From: Gnetum montanum
Taxonomy: Eukaryota; Streptophyta; Gnetopsida; Gnetales; Gnetaceae
Direction: 5' to 3'
DNA: 64,000 nucleotides
Assembly (NCBI GenBank): GCA_015680685.1
Contig: MNCI01000003.1
Coordinates: forward strand, 698,769 to 762,768
Shown here: positions 1-8,789 of the stretch, piece by piece
Numbering within the stretch: the stretch's first letter is position 1
How the letters are laid out: every line of letters starts with the position of its first letter
Notes under the pieces: generated by a model
Databases searched by the model: none
The model's input: only the letters and a program-made list of their open reading frames with translations
What the model was told of the DNA's origin: nothing
Position numbers and translations under genes: made by a program

Positions 1-183
1 AAAACAGCCATAAACGGCAAACGCCGGACATTTCAACATTATTACGAGAAAAGCGGCCGCTCAGGCTTTAGACGACCAAAGAAACGAATTAACGGAGCCA
101 GAAACGGCCAGATTTACAGAAAAAAAGAAAAGAAAAGGAACATGCGTCGAAAGCGAACCGGAGAAGCAGTGAAATTTACTTAC

Positions 184-486
184 CTACTCAGGCCTGGCCT
201 GCGCGTGCAGGGCTTCGCTGCGGCAGTTGCTAGAAGAAGGAAGGAGTGGAGGCAAAGCTAAGCTGAGCGAGCAAGTGAACGGCTGAAGTTTTCCGCGGAT
301 TAAAGCGGAAATGGCACATACAGCAGCGGCAGCAACAGCACCACACAGAAGAGATGCGTTCGAGATCTCCGAGGTGTGAGGCAAGAAGGTTGTTGAGCAT
401 ATTTTCTTTGAGATTAAAAGCGAGACGGAAGAGAGAGGGACGGGCGCTGTCCGTATGGTGTGGGACATATAAGCGCAGCAATCCAC
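184..486 (-). CDS. Possible first exon of a minus-strand gene running off the left edge
   Basis: An open frame of 100 codons starts at ATG 486 on the minus strand. It is rich in Ser, Ala, Leu and Thr and poor in acidic residues, which resembles an organelle transit peptide. The frame closes with TAG at 186-184, and a perfect donor GTAAGT follows directly at 183-178, so the stop and the splice site abut. The surrounding 1 kb is richer in G+C than the retroelement DNA further right. It could be a 5' exon or leader with the true frame elsewhere, or chance. I do not recognise a family and no downstream exon is in the window. Confidence 0.22.
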   Translation of the reverse strand: MDCCAYMSHTIRTAPVPLSSVSLLISKKICSTTFLPHTSEISNASLLCGAVAAAAVCAISALIRGKLQPFTCSLSLALPPLLPSSSNCRSEALHAQARPE

Positions 487-887
487 AGAATCCAGCAGCG
501 ATTGGAATTTTAGACCGCGGTCATTGTTGATGACTTGATGCTGCTCTTCTCTGCGTTGCGTGGCGTGGCGTTGCTTGAGTTTCCGCTTTTAACTTTCATC
601 TTTCAACTTTGAATTGAATCGAAGTATGAGAAGGCGCACACTAGCTGTCTCAGGCCCAGGCCCAGGCCCAAGCACAGTTGCAGCAGCAGCGGGCCTGGCC
701 GCTTTTAAGGATTCCGTAGTCTTCTCTGGTCTTCAGCAAAGGCCTCTGTCTGCTGCCTGCTGCCTGCGTCGTGTCCTTAATATTTGGAGCCAGATTCCTC
801 AGACTTCTCTGCTCTATAGTCCATACAAAATATATATTATCATCATGCCGTATGCAGTTATCCTTATCATGTGGCGCTTCCGATCCA

Positions 888-929
888 TCAGCATCCGCAT
901 CCGCATCCGCATCCGCATCAGCATCCATC
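888..929. repeat. GCATCC hexanucleotide microsatellite
   Basis: Four to five near-perfect copies of GCATCC/CATCCG lie here. A second short hexamer run, CAGGCC x3, lies at 651-671. Both sit inside a frame on each strand that yields only low-complexity protein (Ser-Ala or Asp-Ala runs), so I treat them as simple repeats, not coding. Confidence 0.8.
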
Positions 930-1090
930 CAAGTACGATCTGTGAACTACTAGTGGCAAAGATGCTTTCGCTACACAAACGTTATTGCTCTCTGAGATCT
1001 TGGCACATACAGGCCCGCGAATCCCAGAATTCGAAGGCAGAACCTACCAATCCTGATGGTGAGCTGACAGAACAGAACAGCCTTCACTAA

Positions 1091-2530
1091 AGCACGGATA
1101 TTTTTTGTTTGTTTTTGTATTTTGTTTTTTCCAGTATCCTTTTTGTTTCTCTATGTTCAATAACAACAGATTGTTCTGAAAATACATAGAAAGTTCTATA
1201 AAAGATAAAAGAGATACGCAGTGATTTATAGCGAATTCAGATGGGTAAATCCTAAAGATCTTCACAGTCTTTTAAAGACAGTTTGCTTGCCATGAAAATT
1301 GAGGTATACATTATTATATTATATTCTCGTGTTTGATTGTAGTTTTTAGTTTGCACTTCCTTAGGCACATCCCAGCTGACAATATTTACCTTTCACTTTT
1401 CTTTAGAAAAAAATATCGTGCCTTTCACTTTAAAAGCGAGTAATAAGCCATGAGAAGTGGGAAAAATGTTACGCAGGTAATAACGTACTTTCTAGTTGAT
1501 GGAAGCTAAGGATGTAGTTCATAGTTGCCGGATGTTTCTTCTCATGTCATTATTTATATATGATTACATGAGTTAATGTCATGGATAACTTAAATACCAA
1601 CTAAGATCTCTAAAAACTTTTTTTTTTTTTTAATTTTACCCGAAGTCTTAGCAAAACCAATAACCAAAAAACGTAAAAAAAAAAAGGAAGATATTCTATT
1701 TATTAAAAATGTATTTTTTATTAATTTTTTTATTTTTTAAATTTAAAAAGTACATTACAGCTTTTTTGAAAAACATTAAACAAATTTAAGCTTTTGTTTT
1801 GTATTTTGCACGTACGAAAAAGGTGAATAGGGTTAAGCAAATATATATTGTTTTAGGAAAGAGGAAAAATAGAGAACTTAGTAAAGTGTAGATTTAGTTG
1901 AAGTGGTTAAGGAAAATAAAAATTAAAATGGGTGCTTGTTAAAATATTTCAAAAGACATGATCAACTTAGGGTTCTTTAGGCATATATTCTTTAGTCCAT
2001 TTTTGATTTTATAATATAACACTCTAATCCGTTTAGATGTCTTGGAAGAAAAATCTAAATATATACTTTAATACTTAGAAAAATTTGTATATTTCTATAA
2101 AGCCTTAAAAGGTCATATTTTCACCACCAATCTAATACTTATTTACGTGATACAGCATTAAATCTATTTATAATTAAAGCTTTCATTCCTTGTTTGGCTA
2201 TTGCATTGTTCATATCAAGTCTACAAATTCATATTCTTAATTCAATAGCTAAACCATAATTATGAATTGTAGTCTAAATTATCTTCATCAACAATGTAAG
2301 AAGAGCTTATTTGGTGTTTGGAAATACCAATGTAATGTGGTATATAAGAAAGCTTTTTAACATGTTTCATTTTTAATTAAAACTAATCATTACCTACAAC
2401 ATTTCAACTATAATGCTATTTGTTATCCCTCTAATCCTTGAAAAATCAATTGCAAATGATTAGGAATATCTTGCAAAAAATAATATACAAGCTCTTGGGA
2501 GGGACCACCACTTAGAGTGATGATATATTA
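1091..2530. other. AT-rich intergenic stretch, no gene seen
   Basis: About 1.4 kb of AT-rich DNA with poly-T and poly-A runs near 1617-1735. No frame longer than about 70 codons, no LTR boundary and no motif I recognise. Confidence 0.6.
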
Positions 2531-2544
2531 TTTTTCAAACTGTA

Positions 2545-2640
2545 ACACCTAGGTTGGAGCTTGAGGTTGGGCTTTCGCTCATCCACTGTCCTAATAGGAC
2601 CTTGCCTTGGTGGGATGAGCATTGAGCCTTTGGTTGACGA
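2545..2640 (+). mobile_element. SINE family b, 3' part only
   Basis: It matches the body of the copies at 3019-3160 and 3563-3715: a segment reading GGCTTTCGCTCATC, then a diverged stretch, then GGGATGAGCATTGAGCC. The tRNA-like head is missing or too diverged to see. Confidence 0.5.
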
Positions 2641-2885
2641 TCCTTTTTATGGATGGTAGCTAGCTTAGCTATTTATTTATGATATATATCTATAATTTGA
2701 TGAGGAGGTTCTTTATTGTCCACAAGGAGTAAGATGTTCGTATCAAAAATTTCACCTTCTAAACAAAAAACAAGGTTTAATCATTATTTGAAGGGATAAG
2801 TTTGTGCATCATCCATGGTACATTCTTACTCTCGATTGATCACAAACCCAAAGTTGATATATTTGTGTATTGATATATTTTTAAA

Positions 2886-2985
2886 TAATGAAATGTTAGC
2901 CTAGTGAAAAGACTCTTGATTTGAAAGTTGCAAGTCATGGGTTGGACCAATATTACAATTATTTTGAGGTTTCAATACCCCCACC
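2886..2985 (+). mobile_element. SINE family a copy
   Basis: A tRNA-like head carries an A-box-like TTAGCCTAGTGAAAAGACTC and a B-box-like GGGTTGGACCA 30 bp later. The family body follows (TTACAATTATTTTGAGG, TTTCAATACCCCCACC). The same order recurs at 3215, 36950 and 37188, which makes it a dispersed tRNA-derived family rather than a tRNA gene. Confidence 0.6.
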
Positions 2986-3018
2986 TATATTGATATATTT
3001 TTATAAATATATATATAA

Positions 3019-3160
3019 GGGGAAGTTGTTTGTTTCTCAAGTCATAGACTTGGGTTTGAACCTTGGAGTAGCCACTCAAAGAAGTTAGGCTTTCACTCAT
3101 CTACCAAATATTTTGGGACCCCACTTGACAAGATGAGCATTGTGGCTCCAAGTGATGATA
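3019..3160 (+). mobile_element. SINE family b copy
   Basis: The head has TTGTTTGTTTCTCAAG and a B-box-like GGGTTTGAACCTTGG. The body holds AGTAGCCACTCAAAGAAG, CATCTACCAAATATTTTGGG and GATGAGCATTG. It is the best preserved of four copies in the window (2545, 3019, 3563 and 4921 on the minus strand). The A-box is degenerate, so the tRNA origin is inferred. Confidence 0.6.
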
Positions 3161-3214
3161 CTTATATAGGAGGAGAAGGTGTTGGAACTAGAAAATTTTT
3201 TTAACAATATTTTA

Positions 3215-3341
3215 ACAATGAGGCATTAGCCTGGTGGTATGGCTCTTGGCCTGCTAACCCTAGGTAGCCTTGAGTTATAAACTTATATAAATCTTAAGGT
3301 GTACCTATGTTTCCATTATTTCAAGTTCCAACACTCCCACA
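3215..3341 (+). mobile_element. SINE family a copy, tail-to-tail with the next
   Basis: It begins CAATGAGGCATTAGCCTGG and ends TTCCAACACTCCCAC, matching the head and tail of family a. It lies 16 bp from an inverted copy at 3358-3422. Confidence 0.6.
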
Positions 3342-3357
3342 TTACTTGCTCATCCAA

Positions 3358-3422
3358 ATTGAATTTATAACTTGGAGCCTCCAAATGAGAAGTCTTACTA
3401 CTAGGTTAACACCTCATTGATA
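3358..3422 (-). mobile_element. SINE family a head, inverted
   Basis: Read on the minus strand it gives CAATGAGGTGTTAACCTAG, then GTAAGACTTCTCATTTGG and CTCCAAGTTATAAATTC. This is the family a head with a decayed B-box. It pairs tail-to-tail with 3215-3341. Confidence 0.6.
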
Positions 3423-3562
3423 AAAGACATTTTTTCTTACTTTATCATAATATTTACCTAATTTTTTTTTAAAAAAAGTTATAGCTCTTAACTTGAATTA
3501 AAGCTAAAATGGTGGTTTTTTAATCATTAATTTTTTATCAATGGTAAGAATAGTCATTTCAA

Positions 3563-3715
3563 GTGATGGTTAAGTGCTTGTTTCTCAAGTTAAAAAGCTG
3601 GGTTCTAATGTGGGTGTAGTCACTTGAAAAGATTAAACTTTTGCTGATTTGTCAACACTCCTAGAGATGAACACTACCAACTATCTTGGGGATGAACATT
3701 GGAGCTCTAAGTGAA
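3563..3715 (+). mobile_element. SINE family b copy, diverged
   Basis: Head TGGTTAAGTGCTTGTTTC with B-box-like GGGTTCTAATG, then AGTCACTTGAAAAGATTAAA and a GATGAACATTGGAGCTC tail. Same order as 3019-3160 with more substitutions. Confidence 0.55.
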
Positions 3716-4315
3716 TCTTCTTTTAATTTCTTATTAATGACAACTACCATAACAACAATCAGATGCCTATTTACAATAGCTCTAAAATTGTAAAGCTTAG
3801 CTCAAGTTGCACAACAAAGAGGCATCTACGCGAAGAGGCTGAATACTAAGCCTCCCATGATCCCCATCAAAAGAACGACCACAACGAAAAAACATAGCCC
3901 AGGCTAGTACGATGGATAAACAGTTGTATGGCGCACACATATATGCTAATGCTTGCATTTTAGCTGCTGATGCATGACAGTTTAGTTAGTTAATGAAGAT
4001 ACATGTATGACGTGTAAGTGGGCAAGCGGAATTAAAGTGTCGGCGGGCATGACAGTGCCAATGCGAATTTAGGGAACGGGCACGGCAAGGCACATCAGTC
4101 CGCAAAAGCGACAGCCCATGACACCGACGCCACATATACGGTACCACTATTGTTCCATAGTGCTGCGCCACCGCCCATATCCACATTGACATGGCCCATG
4201 TAAAACTGAACAAAGGATAAACGGAACGGAACGGCGCAAACCGTAAGGCTATACTTCCGTTGCCTGCCTGCCTGCGCTGCAGTACGCTGTCTGCCAAACG
4301 GACTGCCGTTTCTGA
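3716..4315. other. Intergenic, no gene seen
   Basis: No repeat family recognised. From about 4000 the base composition becomes G+C-richer than the flanks. Minus-strand frames between 3986 and 4521 overlap each other in several frames, have no family resemblance and are probably chance. Confidence 0.5.
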
Positions 4316-4338
4316 CATGCATGCATGCATGCATGCAT
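4316..4338. repeat. ATGC tetranucleotide microsatellite
   Basis: Nearly six perfect copies of the self-complementary CATG/ATGC unit. A short TGCC run lies about 50 bp upstream. Confidence 0.9.
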
Positions 4339-4745
4339 TATGATGGTCATCGCATTGCCGAAGCATGAATCATGTGCATGTGCATCATACGCATGGGCGT
4401 GGCCGTCCTCCGGACGAGCGAGCCACAGAGACTGCACATGAGTGTGAAAGTGCGACTGTGAGCGTGGAATCAGGATCAGCGTAAATGATGACGCAGGTAC
4501 GCCGTCCTGTGAATACGCCACGTCAGACGCCGTGTCGCTCCCCTTCGTCTTCTTCTTCCTTCTCTAATAATCATGTGTTATTGGCCATTCGGTAGCTACC
4601 CCACCGTCGCTCTTTCTTCGGCGCAAATGCCTTTCGTCTTTTGCTTGCTTAGTGCGAATGGGTAATTTTGGAACGATGGTAAATATATGTACCATGCTCG
4701 GGATGGTAGTTTAATCAGAATTTTGGAATTCAGCATTGTTTATGA

Positions 4746-4816
4746 AGAATCGAATCTATGACTTGGAGCTTTCAAATCAAGAGTCTTTACCACTAAGCTA
4801 ACACCTTGTTGCTAAA
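4746..4816 (-). mobile_element. SINE family a head
   Basis: On the minus strand: CAACAAGGTGTTAGCTTAG, GTGGTAAAGACTCTTG, then CCAAGTCATAGATTCGATTC. This is the most canonical A-box and B-box pair of the family in the window. The body is not recognisable downstream. Confidence 0.65.
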
Positions 4817-4920
4817 ACATATCATTTAAGATTTTAATTTCATGTACATGACTAACCATAGTAAGCAAAGGTCAAATCTTATATTTACCTTAATGAGTTA
4901 ACTTGGATATATGTATCATG

Positions 4921-5095
4921 CAAGTCTACCACTTGGACATTCAATGCTCATTTAGTAGGGAGGTTCAATGCCCATTTGATAAATAAAGTGCTAAGAAGAT
5001 TAGTAGATAAGCAAAAACCCAATCTCTTTTTAATCGCTACACTCAATGAATTGAAGTTCGAGTACTTTAGAAACAAACACCTTACCATCCCTTAA
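4921..5095 (-). mobile_element. SINE family b copy
   Basis: On the minus strand: GGTAAGGTGTTTGTTTC, a diverged B-box CGAACTTCAATTC, the GGGTTTTTGCTTATCTAC body and GGGCATTGAACC, GAGCATTGAATG tails. The last motif is present twice. Confidence 0.55.
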
Positions 5096-5370
5096 AATAA
5101 TGTCCCCGCACCTATTTTTCTTTCCTATAAATGCTAAATTTACCCGTTTTTACTAGAAAAATAAATAAATGGTCTAATACGTTTTCAGGCCTATACAAGT
5201 TTATGTAGCGGCCAAACGCCCATGATTCTACCAATATTGCATATACACGTGTACACATCCATCCATGGTGGGATTGAACTGTAGAGAGGAGAGGAGCGGA
5301 GTGGAGCCATTTACGCATCATATAGGCTCTTTGCGATTGGACGGTTCGGCCACTGTTATGACCCACCATC

Positions 5371-5770
5371 TACCGCCAGCCACGTCAGCAGGAAAGACAC
5401 AAAAGTTTTCATGTCCGCTATAACTGTATCATTACTGGGTGTCGTGACAAAGATGATTATATTGCCTACCGACTAATCCATGCCTGCCTGTGCCTGCGTT
5501 TCATATGTAGATTAGATTGCAGTCCAACGCAATACAAATGTAGCGGCAGAAGACGTGTCAGGGGGAGCATCAGTTTTCTTTTGGTCCAGAGTTTTTTCAT
5601 CTGATGCGACATTGCAGGGCCCACGTCTCAGGCGTAGGCCAATTCCAACCTAGTATTTTCCGCACAGCTGAAAAATGCTATCAACTACCACGACGCCCCT
5701 AATTGCCAAAGGAGATTATGGGTTCGCAGGGGCCGTAATGTTTTGCAGGTTGTCAACTGCATTATATAAG
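5371..5770 (+). promoter_or_regulatory. Promoter-like segment with ACGT-core motifs and TATA box
   Basis: Three ACGT-core boxes of the kind bound by plant bZIP factors occur: CCACGTCAGC (5380), AGACGTGTCA (5551) and CCACGTCTCA (5621). A TATA box TATATAAG follows at 5763-5770. A similar CCACGTCAG occurs at 4519. The region is G+C-richer than its surroundings and lies just left of element B, so a gene here would have been cut off or displaced by B. No convincing exon follows except the short frame at 5806. Confidence 0.35.
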
Positions 5771-5805
5771 CTCAGATTTATGAAAGCACCACGCTGTAGT
5801 TTGGT

Positions 5806-5928
5806 ATGACATCGGCTGCAGTGGGTGAATTTGTGATGTATAATTATAAAAATCCATATGCATATGTCCCTTTCACAAGAGCCTATTCTTTCACATCTTT
5901 ATCTTTGAAGGGAGGGGAGACAGCCTTT
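5806..5928 (+). CDS. Small 40-codon ORF downstream of the TATA box
   Basis: The first ATG after the TATA box (35 bp away) opens a frame of 40 codons ending TAA at 5926-5928. The peptide is rich in Tyr, Phe and Ala and has no recognised family. The stop lies in the first unit of the direct repeat at 5921-6020. It could be an upstream ORF, a 5' exon fragment or chance. Confidence 0.15.
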
Positions 5929-6020
5929 TAACTTATGGAGCATTCCATCAAGACGAAAAAATCTCTCTTTCACGAGAGGGAATAGCCTTTAACCCATGGA
6001 GCATTCCATCAAGACTAGAA
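5921..6020. repeat. Two-copy direct repeat, about 61 bp period
   Basis: AGCCTTT(T)AAC..ATGGAGC followed by ATTCCATCAAGAC occurs at about 5922 and again at about 5984. CTTTCAC segments precede each, which suggests a local tandem duplication. Confidence 0.7.
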
Positions 6021-6630
6021 ATGTCATATTCAGCTTTTGCACAAGTACATGATCCTTGTCCCACATGACAACCTTGAAATAACCTCCACACTTCATTATT
6101 TCAATACGATACGACAACAACATGATTTAAGAAAACACAAAGTTCAAGGCTACCCAATGAATTCCTATTCTTTATATAGGAAAATGATAGGGAAAGAAAA
6201 ATATTATTTAAAGTAAATTCTATGTTAGTATCCTTAACATTTTTGAGGGTGAAATACTAATGTAAATAGATAACATTAAATAATATATGTCTATAATGCT
6301 TAGGATAATCTATTAATAAGGCTACCAAAGAGAGTTTATAATTAATACTAAATAATATTCCATCCATAATGCTAACATTAATACTAACATATTTGCTCCT
6401 AGCAAATCCACACCTTCTAGGTTTATGCCTTCATATTGTAATGCACAAGAAATAAAATTTGGAAGGCCAAGGGAAACATACATAGAAAACAACAATCCAC
6501 GAAAATTTAGAAATATTTTATATTTTAAGATTTATTACCAAGCTTGGAATTAGTTATCCTTTTCATCATGCAACCACAACAATCTATCCAAAATTATTAT
6601 GGAATACATTGAATCTAAAATGTTGACTCG
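6021..6630. other. AT-rich flank of element B, no gene seen
   Basis: About 600 bp with no frame above 60 codons and no recognised repeat. It ends at the GATAA target duplication of element B (6631-6635). Confidence 0.6.
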
Positions 6631-6635
6631 GATAA

Positions 6636-7509
6636 TGATAAATTGTGTTTTTTGTAGGCCTAGATATCGAATACCCGATATCTTAGCCTCGATATCGGAG
6701 CACATGCTACAACATTGGATATCCGATATCATGGTATGTGTGCCTGCCTATAAATGCAACACTTGGGGGCACATCTGAATAACTTTTCATTCCATCATTA
6801 GGTAGACTCTTGTAGTTTGTTTTCGTAGTTTTAGCGATAAAGTGCATGACTGCAATGTGGTGTTAAGCAATTGTACGAAATATTTATTCAAGTGAAGTGT
6901 ACTTGGGCATAGTTCATGTCCAGAAATAAAGGTTGAGATTGCTTTTCATCATTGTAACATCCACTTAGTTTTACTATTTTACTTAGCATAGTTTTTACTA
7001 TTTTCTTAGTTTAATCATTTACATTTTCAGGTACTTTACTTTCTTGTTCATTAGAAAAGCAGAATGAGTACAATTGGTTTCGAGTGTTTAAGTGTAATCA
7101 TTTGGTAATCCTGGTAGTGCTATAGCTTGGTTCGCTTAGTAGCATAATGCTTGGTAACCTAGGAATGATTACATGAGCCCAAGACGTGTATGGTAAGCCA
7201 AGATCGGATGCTCATCACTCTAGGCTAGTTTAGATTTATCTTCTTATCATTAGTTAGATTAAATACTTAATTTCTCTCTTAGTGTTAAGATTAGTTTAAG
7301 GCCACAACAACATCAATTATCATATGCCTCCCTTTGGACTAAACTATACATGATAAAGCTACCACTAGTGCAAGTGGGAAGATAACGTCCTACGATCAAT
7401 GCTTAACAATCTAAATGTCACAACTAGTCCCATCCATAGAATTTGATTGGATTGTGCGTGAACACATGTGATTTGTATGGTTGGGTGTAGGGGTACCTGC
7501 CGCTCATCA
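6636..7509 (+). repeat. Element B 5' LTR
   Basis: It starts TGATAAATTGTG and ends CTCATCA. U3 holds a GATATC palindrome array at 6663-6731 (CCGATATC, CGATATCGG, GGATATCC), directly upstream of TATAAAT at 6749. An AATAAA signal lies near 6925. U5 has the TTGGTAATCC/TTGGTAACC repeated motif. Confidence 0.9.
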
Positions 7510-7510
7510 T

Positions 7511-7529
7511 TAGCGTTGTTGCCATGGAT
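7511..7529 (+). other. Element B primer-binding site (tRNA-Asp type)
   Basis: TAGCGTTGTTGCCATGGAT lies one base after the LTR. It differs from the plant tRNA-Asp complement TGGCGCCGTTGCCGGGGAT by a few substitutions, mostly transitions. About 110 bp of leader follows before the nested element. Confidence 0.8.
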
Positions 7530-7986
7530 GGTGCTAGTTATCTAAATTAGATAGATTATAAATGATCGCTGTGAAAGTATTAATGATTTACCTTTTAAAA
7601 AATATTAATATTTTATGTCACACATGCTATCAAATAAAACTGATGAGTGGCGAGGTACCCCTACACTCAACCATACGAAACGAGCGTAGCACGCACGATC
7701 TGGTCAAACTCCGCAGATGGACTAGTTGTGGCACCTAGACAGTTATCCTTAGGTCGCAGCTCGCTGTCTTCCCACCTGGACTAGTGTTATATTTTTCACG
7801 TATGGTTTAGTCCAAATGAGGTGTATGATGTGTTCCTAATTCTAACGCTACTCCTAAAGGCAGTGGAAAATAATATTAACTAAGCTAAGCTAGGAGGAAA
7901 AGGGTAAGAGAATCTAATCTAGCCTAAGTGCGATGAGCAACCGATTCCTTGATCAATCGTACACATCTTGGACCTCGTGCATGACT

Positions 7987-8107
7987 ACCACTAGGATTAC
8001 CAAGCGTAGATCCTAGGTACGCCACTGGGATTACCACGCGTAGATCCCAGATACACCACTGGGTTACCAAGTGGAGATCCTAGATACGCCACTGGGTTAC
8101 CAAGTAG
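7987..8107 (-). repeat. U5 tandem repeat, about 33 bp, four copies
   Basis: Four imperfect copies of a unit whose minus-strand core is CTTGGTAAYCCNAGTGG followed by a CGTAYCTRGGATCTAC spacer. The 5' LTR has the same array at about 15076-15196. Other Gypsy LTRs here keep two or three copies of the core with different spacers. Confidence 0.85.
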
Positions 8108-8517
8108 TCACACTTAAATGCTCGTAATCAAGTCGTACTCGTTCCGCATTCTAGGAGTTTAAGGGTGAGAGAGAGAAAACAGTAAATAAAATTAAATAAA
8201 TAAACAAACAAATAAATGACAAAGTGAATGCTACAATGATGAAGTAATCTCGATCTTTATTGCCGGTCATGTGCATGTCCAAGTACGGCACACTCGAATA
8301 AAGACACTATATAATTACATTCACCACATTGCGGGCAGACACGGAAAAAAAATCTAACTTTGGAGGGATCAAACTGCCAGAGCTTCACTACTTTTAACTG
8401 GGATCCCCAAACAAGGGAGAGCCGCGTCTTATTTATAGATATGGCGGCGAACTGTGATATTGCGTAGGCGATATCGTAGGGAAGATGCGATATCGCGTAA
8501 GCGATATTGCGAGGGAT

Positions 8518-8592
8518 GCGATATCGCGACGGACGTGATATTGCATACGCGATATCGCGACGGACGTGATATCGCATACGCGATATCGCGAC
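8518..8592 (-). repeat. 31-bp tandem units in the palindrome array
   Basis: Units at 8518-8548 and 8549-8579, with a partial third to 8592, each contain the palindrome GCGATATCGC followed by GACGGACGTGATAT. The matching part of the other LTR (15541-15620) lacks these repeated units. Confidence 0.85.
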
Positions 8593-8619
8593 ACGGCCTA
8601 TGCGAATCCCGTCTCATCA

Positions 8620-8628
8620 TACCCCCAC
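8620..8628 (-). other. Element A polypurine tract
   Basis: On the minus strand GTGGGGGTA abuts the 3' LTR start TGATGAG. Elements C and E have CATGGGGGTA at the same place (34316 and 55827), so this is the plus-strand primer tract of reverse transcription. Confidence 0.85.
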
Positions 8629-8789
8629 GACTGAATAAAAACTCATCCTCGAGTTACAAGGAGAACAAGCTTCATTGATTACACAGTGGATAGGTATGGG
8701 ATTATTAACTGGAAAAAGAAATGGACTAATGCCGCAGTGTGGGGAGACACAACACAGACAAAAAATTGCTACACTACAAAAAATGGAAC

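Larger units (their letters stand above)
7641..8619 (-). repeat. Element A 3' LTR
   Basis: 979 bp with termini TGATGAG/CTCATCA. On the minus strand U3 begins with an array of GCGATATCGC palindromes (8448-8600), then TATAAATA (8437-8430), an AATAAA signal near 8262-8257, and tandem U5 repeats at 7987-8107. It is longer than the 5' copy (907 bp), mainly because its palindrome array has extra units. Confidence 0.92.

Noticed and set aside
614-1090. 158-codon plus-strand frame and overlapping 92-codon minus-strand frame
   Set aside because: Both run through the CAGGCC and GCATCC hexamer repeats, which are open in several frames. No family pattern, and the first start is TTG.
4746-4816. tRNA gene
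   Set aside because: A-box and B-box are present but no cloverleaf or anticodon arm can be drawn, and the same head occurs with a common body elsewhere: SINE.
8448-8600. CRISPR-like alternation of repeats and spacers
   Set aside because: Eukaryotic LTR context, irregular spacing, spacers are copies of one another, no cas genes.
8257-8678. Several overlapping frames in the GATATC array
   Set aside because: The palindromic repeat is open on both strands; the peptides are repeat translations. The region is LTR.
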